From Chromera velia (taxonomy: Eukaryota > Sar > Chromeraceae), in assembly GCA_018398765.1 (NCBI GenBank), contig JAHBMJ010001440.1, forward strand, positions 1 through 30,932: a DNA stretch of 30,932 nt, given 5' to 3'. Below, in pieces: positions 20,488 through 30,639 of this stretch. The position numbers were made by a program, and so were the translations under genes. The notes beneath the pieces were generated by a model. The model was not told where the DNA came from. It saw nothing but the letters and a program-made list of their open reading frames with translations, and made no database searches. The stretch's first letter is position 1; the number at the start of each line of letters is the position of its first letter.

Positions 20488-21659
20488 AATAAATCACAAA
20501 AAAAAATAAAAAGCCCATGCAAGCTCTTTTCCCGCCCATTCAGCCTCGAGACTGACAGACCTTCTCACCAAAGCGGGCGGATTCGTCATGTGAGAGTACT
20601 TGTGGAATTCCTGAGCGAACGCTTGGCTGACTGCGAAGACGGTCCAGAAGGTCTGCCAGAAAGGAGAGCCCCCCAGCAAAAGAAAGGAGAGGGCAACGAT
20701 GGCACCTGCATTGAAATGAAGTCAACAGGCAAAAATAAACAAATCAGAAAGGTATATATTTGAAGGGGAAAGAGAGCAGGCCTGCGAGATACGTCGATGA
20801 CAAACAGACAGACAAGTCTCCGCCAGTTGGACGCTGGTCGAGCGAATTGACGCACGCATGCTTCAAGCAGGGTAACGAAGTGCTGTCCAGTCAGAGAAGA
20901 GAAACCACTCCTGAGGATCGCTTGCGCCCTCAAAACTCACGAGGCCTTTTCGCTCCCATCCCGTCCTACCTAGCCCTCTGTCTGACCTGCTGCATAGCAG
21001 ATTTTGAAAGTATTGTTCTCAAAGTCTCGGTACGTAATTGTCCAGGGCGCCTTGTGGTGTCCCTGGAACCCCTCAATCACCCCCCCAAACACGGGTGTCG
21101 ACCCATTCCCGTAGTTATCAGCAACCCAGTGGAAGAGACCGCTGAAAAAATCACCGAAAACCAAAGCACACAAAAAACCCAAAGCTATATCCAATCCTCC
21201 AGCTAAAGACTGCGCTGATGAGACAGAGATGGCCGACTTCGTGAGAGAGAACAAGGCTAACAAGAGGGTGGACCAAACCACCCCCTTCTGCCAAGGAGTC
21301 GATTTCACAGAGTCCCCCTCTACCACCAGGACCGGTGCTTTCCCTTTCCCCTTCCCCTCCCGACTTCCTTGCTGAGTCAACACCTGAGGTGCTGAGACAG
21401 AAAGGGGTGCAGAAGTTGTCACCTCCCTTTCCTCTGCCACCACGCTCTGCAACTCTCTGCTTCGTCTCCGAGAAGAGGAGGGAGAAGATGAGAGAAGACG
21501 ACTAGAGGACAGACGCAGAACCCGACTCGTTTGGGGATGTGAGAGGAAAGCGCCCGTCGTGGATGCCCCATACCCAGCAGCGTATGTCGATGAAAAGACA
21601 GAAGGAGCGCACGATACAGTCAGGGCAAGAAGCCCTGCCGTTCTTTTAGGAATGGGCAT
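19120..21659 (-). CDS. Plastid-targeted FAD4/PEDS1-type (Kua/CarF) lipid desaturase
   Basis: Four exons, 21659-20987, 20705-20561, 19667-19566 and 19258-19120, join with phases 1, 2 and 2 to give 352 residues. The N-terminus has a signal-peptide-like core (AGLLALTVSCAPSVFSS) followed by a Ser/Arg-rich, transit-like stretch, the bipartite form used for complex plastids. Membrane segments follow. The family His motifs are then all present: GLFHWVADNYGNG, FQGHHKAPWTI, EFHKYSHM and KEHGQHHNSPFEGHYCI, with the closing FFRFLE and HEPNSW near the end. These His residues bind the di-metal centre. Plastid FAD4 places the trans-delta-3 double bond in 16:0 of phosphatidylglycerol; animal PEDS1 and bacterial CarF make plasmalogens. 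The targeting peptide favours the FAD4-like role, though it could be a distinct activity. ATG 21659 is the first Met after an in-frame stop. Intron 2 carries the GAAA array. Confidence 0.87.
19988..20492. repeat. (GAAA)n polypurine array in an intron
   Basis: About 500 bp of nearly pure purine on the plus strand, mostly GAAA, with interspersed GGAA, AATA and three GAACCTGAAAG interruptions near 20033, 20083 and 20143. It occupies intron 2 of the FAD4-like gene, where the transcript reads as a TTTC array. Long mirror-symmetric purine tracts can form triplex DNA. Confidence 0.95.
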
Positions 21660-22197
21660 GCTTTGGGAGACGATTTCTCGTCGCACGACAGGTTGAAAAG
21701 CCGTTCTCCTTCCCGTTGAAGACACTGCTTCACTTTGGAGATCCCCGAACGGACTTCTATACCCCAACCACCAACAGCTACTGACGCACTGTTAGCACTG
21801 AGAAGGAAAGGATGGGGACATCATCATGCATGAGGTTTGGGTGAACAGATTCAGACTGAGTCGAATTGGGGAATCTGTCATGCACTAGCTCTTTTTAGAC
21901 ACAATTGAAAAATATTGAAAAAACCATGTGGCTAAAATGATTTAGACACACAAAATCGTGTCGGTCGCGACCCCGAGTCAAAAGTTTAACATCAACAGTG
22001 TGTCAGGCACTCAATTCGATCTTCTTCGGCGACCTGAAGCGTGGAACGGAAGTGTGCCGCTGTGCCAAAGAAACATATATACCTGTATCCTTCCAAGTAG
22101 TCCAAAGTTTCTCCTCACGCCGGGAGTGTGTCTGCAACGAGAGGCCGCAGTCGGGTAGTCATTTGCTCTGTCCGTCTCCTTCTACCGCCTTCTCACA
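21660..22197. promoter_or_regulatory. Divergent intergenic region, FAD4-like / PDZ gene
   Basis: These 538 bp separate the start codons of two divergent genes, both with plastid-type presequences. The middle (about 21890-21960) is AT-rich. No repeated motif stands out by eye. An in-frame stop lies upstream of the FAD4-like ATG at about 21800. Confidence 0.4.
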
Positions 22198-23715
22198 ATG
22201 CACCTGAAAGCCCTTCTCGCTGCCTGCCTTGGTCTCTCCTGTGAGGCCTTCACAATTATTCGGGTTGGAGGTCCCGGCACGCTTCGGCTTCGTGGTGTAG
22301 GGGGCCGTAGAGGTCTCTTGGAGACCTTGGAGGCTGTGGAGTCTGTTATGGACTCTCCATCTGTCCTCTCTGCTGGGAAGGCCGACTTCGATCCCAACAA
22401 GGGTGTCAGGAACATTCCGGACGATCAGATCATCACACTAAGAAAACCTGCAGGAATCAAGTGGTCGCAAGATGAGGCCGGAAACATTTACGTGGGGAAG
22501 ATGGAGCCTGAGTGAGTCACCTTGACCTTTCCATGAAGTGTGCGAATGTCCTGTAACAGCAGGGCAAGCCGAAGAATGCACGATGTAGATCCTGTTGCTT
22601 TGTCCTTGATGCAAATTTGAGGTCTTTGTCCTTGTTGCTTTCGTCGAAGTCTGCCTTTAGAAGCTGACAGTTCCCCCCCCGGCGGGAAAAGCTGCAGGTG
22701 GCCTTCTCTTGTCCCGTCCTTCCTGAAGCTTTCCTCTGTCTGAAGGCTTTCTAATCGAATCAAACGACGGTCTATCACTACAAGTCTAACTCGGTCGCTC
22801 TTTTTCTCAGGATAGGGCTCCTCAGTTTAGGCCCAAAAGTCTGTTCGGGTGTTGGTTTTCTTCCAGAATGACTCGTGGACGGTGACCGCAGTGCTGACAA
22901 AAGTGAATTTGGCTTGCGTGAAAATCTCTGGTTTCTATTGTTTTGAGCTCCTAAGTCTACAGTCGGGATGTGTGCGGTGCCTGTGCGTGTGTATGAGTGC
23001 GTATTGATCCCTTGCCTGACGGATCCATTTTTCTGGCTCAAACCGTCTGTCTCTGTGAGGGGGGAAAGGGGAATTGTCTGTCTGTCTGTCTGTCTGTCTG
23101 CAAGAAGGGAGAAAAAGAAACATATAGTCTGTCAGCCTGTCTGTCTTCTGAGAGAAAGCAAGAGAAAAGGAAAGAAAAGACGGTTTAGTCTGTCTCTCTG
23201 TGTGCGCAGCTGTTCAGCCGCCAGAACGGGTCTTGTGAAGCAGGGCGACAAACTGCTGTTCATGTCTGCGGCGTGGGGTAATGACATGTGGAGCTGCAAA
23301 GGATCGTCTGTGGACTTTGTCGCACAAGCAGGTAATGCGTGAGGGGAACAAGGTGTGTGTGTGTGGGAGGGTGGGTGGGTGGGGGGCTCACTCAGTGTAC
23401 GTTTGGCGGTCTATGTGAGTGTGTGGTTTGGAGAGAAGAATTCAACATTTTGAGAGGGAGGGTATCTGCCGTATGTAGTGGGACAGGGAGAGGGCGAGAA
23501 AGACAGCTTCCATTGTTGCGTCATAGCCAACGCATTTCTTTGTCTTCTCGCGTCACAGATGAAGTGGAGGGAATTGCAAGGGGAAAGCGTCACGCATGAA
23601 GTGGAGGGAATTGCAAGGGGAAAGCAGGAAGGCATTGAAGACTCAATCATCCTGTTCGCTTGCATGTACTCCCACCCAAACACACCGCCCCGCTCCCCTG
23701 TCTCTCTCTCTGCAC

Positions 23716-23780
<65 letters not shown>

Positions 23781-23781
23781 A

Positions 23782-23824
<43 letters not shown>

Positions 23825-24290
23825 CACACACAAACACACAGGGGAGGGGGAGAGAGAGAGAGAGAGAGAGAGAAACGCGCGTGCTCACGTGTGCTCAAGT
23901 CCCTTTTTTTGTTTTTCTCCTTCTGTCTCGAATGCACTCGTGGTGTGGGTCTTGCGAGAGCGTGCCTTCTTCTGTCCTTCCTCCGTTTTGTTTGTGCGTG
24001 CAGAGTTCCAGCGAGCGGCTCCCGATCTCCGAATTGTCCTTGAGAGAGGGGGGAAGATCGTCACAAAGCCCAAGGCACAGGGAAAGAAGTCGGATGCAGA
24101 GGTGAGTGGAAGGAGCATTTCTGAATTCAGAGAGAGAGAGAGAGAGATGAACAAGGCAGTCAGAGGAACCGTTGAACGGCCGCAGAAAAGAATCTGACGT
24201 ATATATGATCGGTGGAAGGAATGAGACAGTGCGTGCCTGTGTTACATGTATCTGTTTCAGACCGTGCGTGCCCACACACACGTGTGTTTG

Positions 24291-24341
<51 letters not shown>

Positions 24342-24779
24342 TCGCGTATGTCGTGTTCTGGTTGAACTATTCTGTTTCAAACCAAGGGTTGTAGATGACG
24401 CGGCACGTGTACGTCCCGCGTTCCTTCCTCTGCCCGTTGTGTGCAATTATATTCTGCTCCTCTGTGTCTGCCTCAGGCTGCTTTCGTGTGTTCCTCCTTC
24501 CGGCTCTTTCCCCGTTTGTCTGGAAAGCTGAAGTAGCTGTGCACTCGTGCCCAGAAAATGACAAATCCAATGACGTCAAAGCAGAGGTCGCTTCAGTCTC
24601 CCACCAAGGGGGGGTATGTGACAAAAAGTGCATTAGAGTGGCAGACAGTCCTTCGCTGGATTTTGTGTGTGTATGAGCATACATCTATCTGTGTGTCTAT
24701 GAGTGCATGTGCTATGCAGCTTCTGGCAGAGATGGACAAGGACGAAGAGGAACGACCGAAGTGGCTCGGCATTTTCTGA
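22198..24779 (+). CDS. Plastid-targeted single-PDZ-domain protein
   Basis: Four exons, 22198-22511, 23210-23331, 24004-24101 and 24720-24779, join with phases 2, 1 and 0 to give 197 residues (donors GTGAGT, GTAATG, GTGAGT). Residues 1-17 form a signal peptide. The predicted mature end starts with Phe (SCEA|F), the hallmark of red-lineage complex plastid presequences, and an Arg/Gly-rich, transit-like stretch follows. Residues about 75-145 look like a PDZ domain: a GI-x-W strand, NIYVGKMEP, then SAARTGLVKQGDKLLFMSA, and a WGNDMW loop. A strand with DLRIVLER follows. The C-terminus is charged and ends in KWLGIF. PDZ domains bind peptide C-termini; no enzymatic domain is attached, so an adaptor or assembly role in the plastid is inferred. 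Precise orthology is not recognised. Confidence 0.8.
23077..23102. repeat. (GTCT)n microsatellite in PDZ intron 1
   Basis: Six uninterrupted GTCT units, with further TCTGTC words around it, about 110 bp upstream of the acceptor of exon 2. Confidence 0.9.
23539..23625. repeat. Short direct duplication in PDZ intron 2
   Basis: A unit containing GAAGTGGAGGGAATTGCAAG (then GGGAAAGC) occurs twice, at about 23561-23588 and 23598-23625, 37 bp apart. It is a simple recent tandem duplication. Confidence 0.85.
23721..23872. repeat. Compound CA/GA array in PDZ intron 2
   Basis: Alternating blocks (CA)n, (GA)n, (CA)n, (GA)n, CACACAAACACACA and (GA)n over about 150 bp. The same CA-to-GA switch occurs three times, so a compound unit has itself been duplicated. 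The Leu-Ser and Cys-Val open frames here are translations of the repeat. Confidence 0.95.
24294..24340. repeat. (TG)n(TATG)n microsatellite in PDZ intron 3
   Basis: About 15 TG units followed by four TATG units, on the sense strand of the PDZ gene intron. Confidence 0.9.
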
Positions 24780-26380
24780 GCGTGAGAAAAGTTTGAATGA
24801 AAACAAATAGGGAAATGGCGGAGGGACTGTTTTTCGTCGTTTCGGTGAAGTGTTCTCATCTCTCGCTGTCTCTCTCTGTAGGTCTGGAGAGCATCTTTCT
24901 TTCCAGATCGCTCTTTCTTTCGGGTTTCTTTGCATGTCTTCTGCGGAAGAGAAAGACAAACGACCGACTTGAGATGACAGAAACAGAGACGGTACAATCA
25001 GAGGGAGGGCCGGAAGAAACAAAGAGAGAGGCTGAAAGGAAAGGTTGGCCTCTCTTCTTCTTCCTGCCTGCCTCTGTCAGTCAACGTGAGGCGTGACCAA
25101 TAAGAGGCGGTGGAGGGATTTCTGTTTGCTTGTTTGTTTGTGTGTATGTTTTCTGTCGAGACAAAAGAACACCCGCAAGCTGTCTCCGTCCGGAGGGGGG
25201 AAGTGCAGTCGAGTCTGAATCAGTAAAGCCTGAATCGAGGTGTGTGTCTGAAGAAACAGGGAAAGGAAAGATGTCGAAGAAGAGAAACGAGGGAAGTCTT
25301 GCGTCGCCTTTTCCCAAACACTCCGCTACTCACCCACCCTACCATGAAGCACACACACAAACGTCCACACACTTTTCAATCCATACACACTAAAGAGAAA
25401 GAGAAAATTGTTGTATAATTACTCGCTCCATGCACTCTTCTCCTTCATCCTCAAATCTCCCCCCTCCCTTCCCTTGATTGAAGCCAAAGGTGGCGCGATC
25501 GAGAGGATGGGCGTTCGTCAGCTGAGGGAAGTAGTCACATCGGGGCATCATCTTTCATTCATCCATTAACGGAGTGCAAACGAAATCGACATTGAGCAAG
25601 ACGGGCAGGGGGCACTGTGCTTGAATTCCGTTGATTTTCATGACCGGGAAGCCTCGAGGCCTAGATCGAGGCATGGGAACACCGGCTTAGTAGACAGACC
25701 TTTAAAGAGTGATCAAGTCGTGCAGTCTGGGTTTTCGTCTTACATTCCATCCCTATCGCTGTGAATTCAGTTCCACTCCAGCTGGAAGTCCTCGCTGACT
25801 CATGTCTGCCTGGAGGGCTCCTTTAGATCAACCATGCAGTGTCGTTACCGCAGCAGCCTATCCTAAAGCCTATCGCCTCAACTCGAACAGTCGTTCCTTC
25901 AGTCAACATTCCACTGACCTAGCCACTGAACATCACGTGCAGAGGCAACCAATTCAATCGGCTAGTCAATCAGACCGCTGTGTTAAATTACTGAATTTAA
26001 ACTTTGAGCAGGCAGAGCAGCTCTAGGAGCAGCTCCTCATAATTAGGCCTTTAGGCTGCAGTACGTGGTCCTGCACTAGCAGCACTACATTTAAAAGAAA
26101 TAAAAACTAGAAAAATTTAGACTTTTAATGCCATTGTTATGCCAGTCTAGGTGTCAGTGTAGCTTTTAATTGAGCTAGTAATCTAGGCATCGGCCACAGA
26201 AAAAAAAAAAAGATCCCGCAAAACCCTTTACTTTTTTTCTTTTTTTTTTTCTTTCTCAGTTAAAGAACTATTGTTTAAATGTTGCATAAGTGTTGTTTGC
26301 CAGTGTGTGTTATACAACTGTTGTTAAGTGTACGTTGTTCAGGGTTGAAAAGTAAAAAAAAAAGAAAAAAAAAAAAGATC
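24780..26380. other. 3' flank of the PDZ gene and AT-rich spacer
   Basis: No gene was recognised. The first 600 bp are mixed in composition. From about 26040 the sequence is AT-rich with A- and T-tracts. CTAGGCATCGGCCACAG at about 26183-26199, followed by an A-tract, resembles the end of the A-tract elements at 446-520 and 8045-8284 and may be another such end. Confidence 0.4.
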
Positions 26381-26393
26381 TCCTCAAATCGCT

Positions 26394-26427
26394 ACTCACT
26401 TACTTACTTACTTACTTACTTACTTAA
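26394..26427. repeat. (ACTT)n, 3' tail of the LINE
   Basis: About seven ACTT units; on the minus strand this is (TAAG)n. It lies downstream of the Cys/His end of the LINE on that strand. Non-LTR elements often end in such short tandem repeats instead of poly(A), so this is read as the 3' terminus of the element. Confidence 0.65.
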
Positions 26428-26607
26428 TTGTGGTTAAGCCTCGGGTCTCTGAAACCAGAGATAAATGGCAACCTATGCATGCAGTTATAAACAAAAGGAG
26501 CAAACCGCCGCAGCTTAGCCTGCTTCCACATGAATATGAACAACCACGACCCTCCGCAGCCTAAGCTGAAGCTAAAGGCTGAATAACCACACAAGACGTG
26601 CATGCAC

Positions 26608-27483
26608 TCATTTCAGACAAGCTTCGATCAGTGCACTTGCCTTCTTCGGCTCCCGGTCCACAATGAATAAAACGAGCTCTCTTACATATGCCTCTTCTTC
26701 CCCGATACCTCTTTTCCCAGCTACAGCAGTCCATCTTGCTCTGCAGACCCTTTCACCGATTCCTGTTCTCTCTTTCACTCTCTCTGCCAGCAAGTGAAGT
26801 TTGGAGCTAAGCTGCTCTGTTTACACGCATGCAGACAATCGATGCACTGCATCGTCGATCTGTTTTTTGCCTTTGACTGCAGGACAGTGAATACAGTGTT
26901 CTTCGCAGGATCCACCGTGTCTCTTTCCCCCACCAGCACATGCTCGAAGGAGAGAGGTGAAAAGAGAACTACCAGACAAGAAAGAACGAGGCAGAGTACG
27001 CAATTGAACTGTGTAACCCCACTCTCTTCTAACCCTCCCCTCTAAAAGCAACATGGCCAGACGCTGGTGCGATCGGTTTTCTATCTGAAAATTACTCAGT
27101 CGGGAGTTGCATGGATAGATACCACATAAACGGGTGGGCCTATGCTCGCCGACAGGTCTTGAAGTCAACCATTCTTACAACTATTCTGAGGCTTCCCTTT
27201 CCCTTGCTTTCTGCCTGAGTATCCATTTATTCGTTCCGTTTCTCCCTCTCTGGCTTTTTTTTCTCAAAAGATCTAGTGCGATTATCCGAAGTATGCTACT
27301 GGCTGAATTAGCCCATACCGGGGTCAGCAATCTGTGCCATGCATCCCAGACTGCCCGAGGAACCTCCCTTTCTGTTCTCTTTATGCTTTCTATGAAACCT
27401 CCCAACCGATAAGAAAGGATCTCTCTCATGGGACGCATACCAACCGAAACTAAAGTTGGCACCTTGAAAGAGTTATAGGGCAA
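26608..27483 (-). pseudogene. LINE C-terminal region with Cys/His cluster
   Basis: It continues in the reading frame of the reverse transcriptase but is cut by stops at 27493-27495, near 27181 and at 26821. A cluster CEEHCIHCP near 26890 followed by His looks like the degenerate zinc-knuckle-type end found downstream of RT in many LINEs. The final segment is Arg/Glu-rich and ends at a TGA at 26608. Confidence 0.5.
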
Positions 27484-27492
27484 ACGGAATGT

Positions 27493-28869
27493 TCAGCGTA
27501 CAAATCGAAGCTGCAATCCATCAGGTACAATGATATCTCTCTGACTTACCGGCAAGGCTTCCAGCGAGTACGTTGCCACCGGCTCCCAGAGCGCCTGCAA
27601 TAAACAAACTTTGCATCGAGGGGGCAAAGGACCTAAGGATGAACAAGTGCCCATCACTGCCCCCAAACAGCGTTCAGCACTTTCAAGTCGGTCCTTGAGT
27701 GACTTTTTTGGGTCCCCTCTCTCAAATACACGACACCTAAGGTATTTAGAGCTCTCTACACATTCAACTGTCTTCCCTTCAAAAGTCACTTCCCCTTCTA
27801 TTTTCCTTCCTAAGCCTGAGAGTGCAAGAACTTTTGTTTTCTTTAAATTCACTTTCAACCTATGTTCCTGACAATAAGAGGTCAAACGGTCCAAACGCCA
27901 CTGTAGATCAGAAGAAGAGTGAGCAAAAATAACAAGATCGTCTGCGTAACCTATGCTTTCAAGCAGTAAGTCCGCCAATCTTACCTGCTCAGGGATGCGG
28001 AGTCGCTGCTCCGTTGTTTCACTCTCCTCCCTCCTCTCTCCGCATTCTCCCTCCTTCTGTTTTTCATCCATATCTGATTCCCCATCCAAACCGTTATCAG
28101 CTTCCCTCCCTTTAACACTCAGAACAGAATAAATATTATTAATAAATAAAAGAAAAAGAAGAGGAGAAAATGGATTTCCCTGTTTTACCCCTACACTTTC
28201 AGGAAAAACCCAATCCGACCCATCCACCCTTCCCCACACATTCATATACATAGAGTGAATCATGCACACGTCCTTCTCGCTGATTCCTTCCTTTCTAAGT
28301 CTGTCAATCATTTTCTTTCTGGGTACTCGGTCAAATGCCTTGCTGAAGTCAACAAACGCTGCAAGGAGGGGTCTGTGTCTCTTCTTTGCTGAAGCCGTGA
28401 GAGCATGAAGAGCAGCTATCGCTTCCCTTGTACCGACCCCCTTCCTGAAACCCACCTCTTGTTTATCTATATTCGTTGTCTCCCTTAACCGACCATCCAT
28501 CAACAACGCGAACAACTTTGCCAGAAGGCAGACGATGTGTATGGGCCTCCATTCGTCATAAGAAGGAGAGACGTGACCTTTTGGAACAGGAGCAATTCGA
28601 ATGAAGTTCCACTTTTCTAGCCAGAAAGAAAAAAGGAAAAAAAGATTGAAGAAAATGAAAAGAAGAAAACGAGACAGACGAGAAGAGGAAAAGCATAAAT
28701 GTACCTGCGCAGGGAAGATTCCTTTGAGGCCGGCTGCCTTCTTTGGGTCGATTGCCTTCAGTATCTTCTCACATTTATCGAAAGAAAAGAAACTTATTAT
28801 TTTAGGTGCCAGGAGGGGAGCTGGTGTTTCATCCTTCTTTTGAGGCTCCAGTCTGTCCCCACTGAACAT
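27493..28869 (-). pseudogene. LINE reverse transcriptase domain
   Basis: A 458-residue open stretch. Landmarks by residue: FSGDRLEP at 2-9; the KKAAGLKGIFPAQV pre-palm at 43-56; APVPKG at 93-98; DEWRPI at 105-110; palm motif A VDFSKAFD at 173-180; motif B VKQGNPFSPLLF at 228-239; motif C YADD at 308-311; motif D LKVNLKKTK at 338-346; KYLRC at 375-379, where KYLG is usual. All catalytic Asp residues remain. About 35-40 extra residues, rich in Glu, Asp, Lys and Arg (about 253-295), lie between motifs B and C. The frame ends at a TGA, after which the same frame continues. The first Met is probably not the real start, because the ORF was once continuous with the endonuclease. Confidence 0.9.
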
Positions 28870-28950
28870 ATCGGCCCAAAAATTTGAAAACGAAAAGGCG
28901 GACGGCTTTTTTCCTTCACTCCCACTCTCTACCTTTTTTCTCTCCCTCCT

Positions 28951-29283
28951 CTATTTCCATAGGGCTGCTGAGTCCTTAACAGCTTCTTCTGCAAGTCTCT
29001 CTGCCTGAAGAATGGCATACTTTCTCTTTTTTCTTGCTATCAACTTCCCTTTCTCTCTGTTTAACCTGTTCATCTTAAAAGTTTCTCTTTGCTGTGATGT
29101 ACCGCTCGTCTTCATCCTCCCAGAGTTCCCTTTCTTCCTTCCATTCCCTTTCTGCAGATCTAACTCTCTTCTGAATCTCCCTGCATTCTTGATCCCTCCA
29201 AGGTGTGACAGCCTTTTCCTTCCTTTCACTTTTTCTCGAATGAGTTGGCTTTTGTTTTCTCTCCTTGGGTTGTGTGAATACAT
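28951..29283 (-). pseudogene. LINE linker between endonuclease and RT
   Basis: A 110-residue basic stretch rich in Arg, Lys and Glu, with KYAILQAERLAEEAVKDSAAL at its end, as commonly seen between the endonuclease and RT of LINE ORF2. The reading frame changes on both sides, so the ancestral ORF is frameshifted here. Confidence 0.55.
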
Positions 29284-29479
29284 GCTCCCACTGTTAGGTG
29301 AGTCTAGCTATTTGGCTTCTTGGTGGTACAGAGATAGAACAAGTGGAAGACGGAAAGGCAGAAAGTGGTATCTGAGTATCGGGATAGAAAGAAGGGACGG
29401 ACATAAGGAGAGGGGGGAAGAGGGGAGGAGGAGGAGGCGAAGGTATGGATAGAATAGGCTTGCCTTCTTTTTTCGATTC

Positions 29480-30610
29480 CTAAATCCCAGCGTCCCACAA
29501 CCCAGGCCAAAGCTTCCCTGTTAAATCTTTTACCGAAGTTGCCAGAGGCATCATCTCATCATTGGTGACCGGCGTTTGCCTTCCTGGCTTCGTGAAAGAA
29601 GAGGATGGGACAAAAGAAGGGTGAGGCGGCGAGTTATCATTCGGTTTTGGCAGAGATGAGAGGTTGAGAGATAAAGAAACGGCCGCATATTTGGGAGCTG
29701 CGTCAGGCTGTAGCTCAACCCCAAAAGAATTCCACAAACCAAAAAGAAGAGGATCAACTAAAAACAAATCAATGACCATAGCTAGGGCACCCCTTTCATA
29801 ATAAGTGCAAGCCCCTGTGAAGTCGACTTCAATCCCTTAAAGTTTCTTTTCATCTTTCTAAGACAGGCCATTCAAAGGAAGGAGGTTTGCTTTCTCACGA
29901 AAGTGAATGGCAGCTCTTTCTGGTTCGTTTACGATTGAATGACAGTTAGAGCGGTGAGACAGTCCCTTGATTGCTTTTTCTACCTTACCCCCCAAGATCT
30001 CTTATAAGTCACCCGTCCCCCCGATCTGTTCCCTTTCCCATAAAATTTCTTTAGGGACTTCCTTTCCTATATGGCAATTGAAGTCTCTTACCACAATGCG
30101 AAGGTCACATAGCAGAACATCACAGACTGCGTTGAGAAGCATCTCTCTCTCTACCTCTTTTAGTTTATCGTTTCTTAGTCTCTTCTCTGCTCCCGATTGG
30201 AGGAGATAGATACCAAAAATATGCAGAGATGCATTTGCCCCCCCCCTTTTCTAGGCTGGCAAGCAGCTCCTGAGTGTCAGTTTGACTATACTGGGCCCCA
30301 CCAACTCCCAAAAAGGCTTCAGACTAGCAACCAAACATGATCGGAGAAGCATACACACCCCCCCTGTTTTTACTTCCCTGTCCTTTGCTCTTTTGTGTAC
30401 CCCTAGCTTTCTTCTGTACCATTCTTGATGACTGAAGTTTTTTCCTGCGTGAGTGGGTATATTGATTGAAGTGGTTGTGTACTTTGTTTCAGTCAGGATT
30501 GCAACATCGATCCCTTCTAACCACCAGTCAAGCGATTCATTCCCAAGATGAGAATCAAGACCTCCGACATTCAGCGTGGCAATGGACAGCCTTCTTCCAT
30601 TCACTGTCAT
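29480..30610 (-). pseudogene. LINE APE-type endonuclease region, frameshifted
   Basis: ATG 30610 opens the N-terminal part with SIATLNVGGLD and ILTETK, the metal-binding Asn and Glu of APE-type endonucleases, up to a stop at 30251. Further down in other frames are IVVRDFNCHIGK (the usual GDFN motif, with Gly replaced by Arg, near 30080) and a YERGALAMVIDLFLVDP stretch near 29770 that matches the final S-x-I-D-x-x-L-V motif. The domain order is intact but its frame is broken at least twice. Confidence 0.7.
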
Positions 30611-30639
30611 GTTTCACACGCCGGTTGCAGAGAAAAAAG

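Noticed and set aside
19821-20539. Long minus-strand ORFs rich in Phe-Leu-Ser
   Set aside because: Translation of the GAAA/TTTC array in the FAD4-like gene intron; a period of four keeps all frames open.
26608-27495. Stop-codon reassignment to explain in-frame TGA, TAG and TAA in the LINE
   Set aside because: All three stop types appear, and the host genes in the window end at normal TAA or TGA; decay explains it better.
28601-28695. GT-AG intron inside the LINE reverse transcriptase (GTACAT ... GGCTAG)
   Set aside because: The spacing between the pre-palm and APVPKG is normal for LINEs with this segment kept, so it is probably coding though low in complexity.
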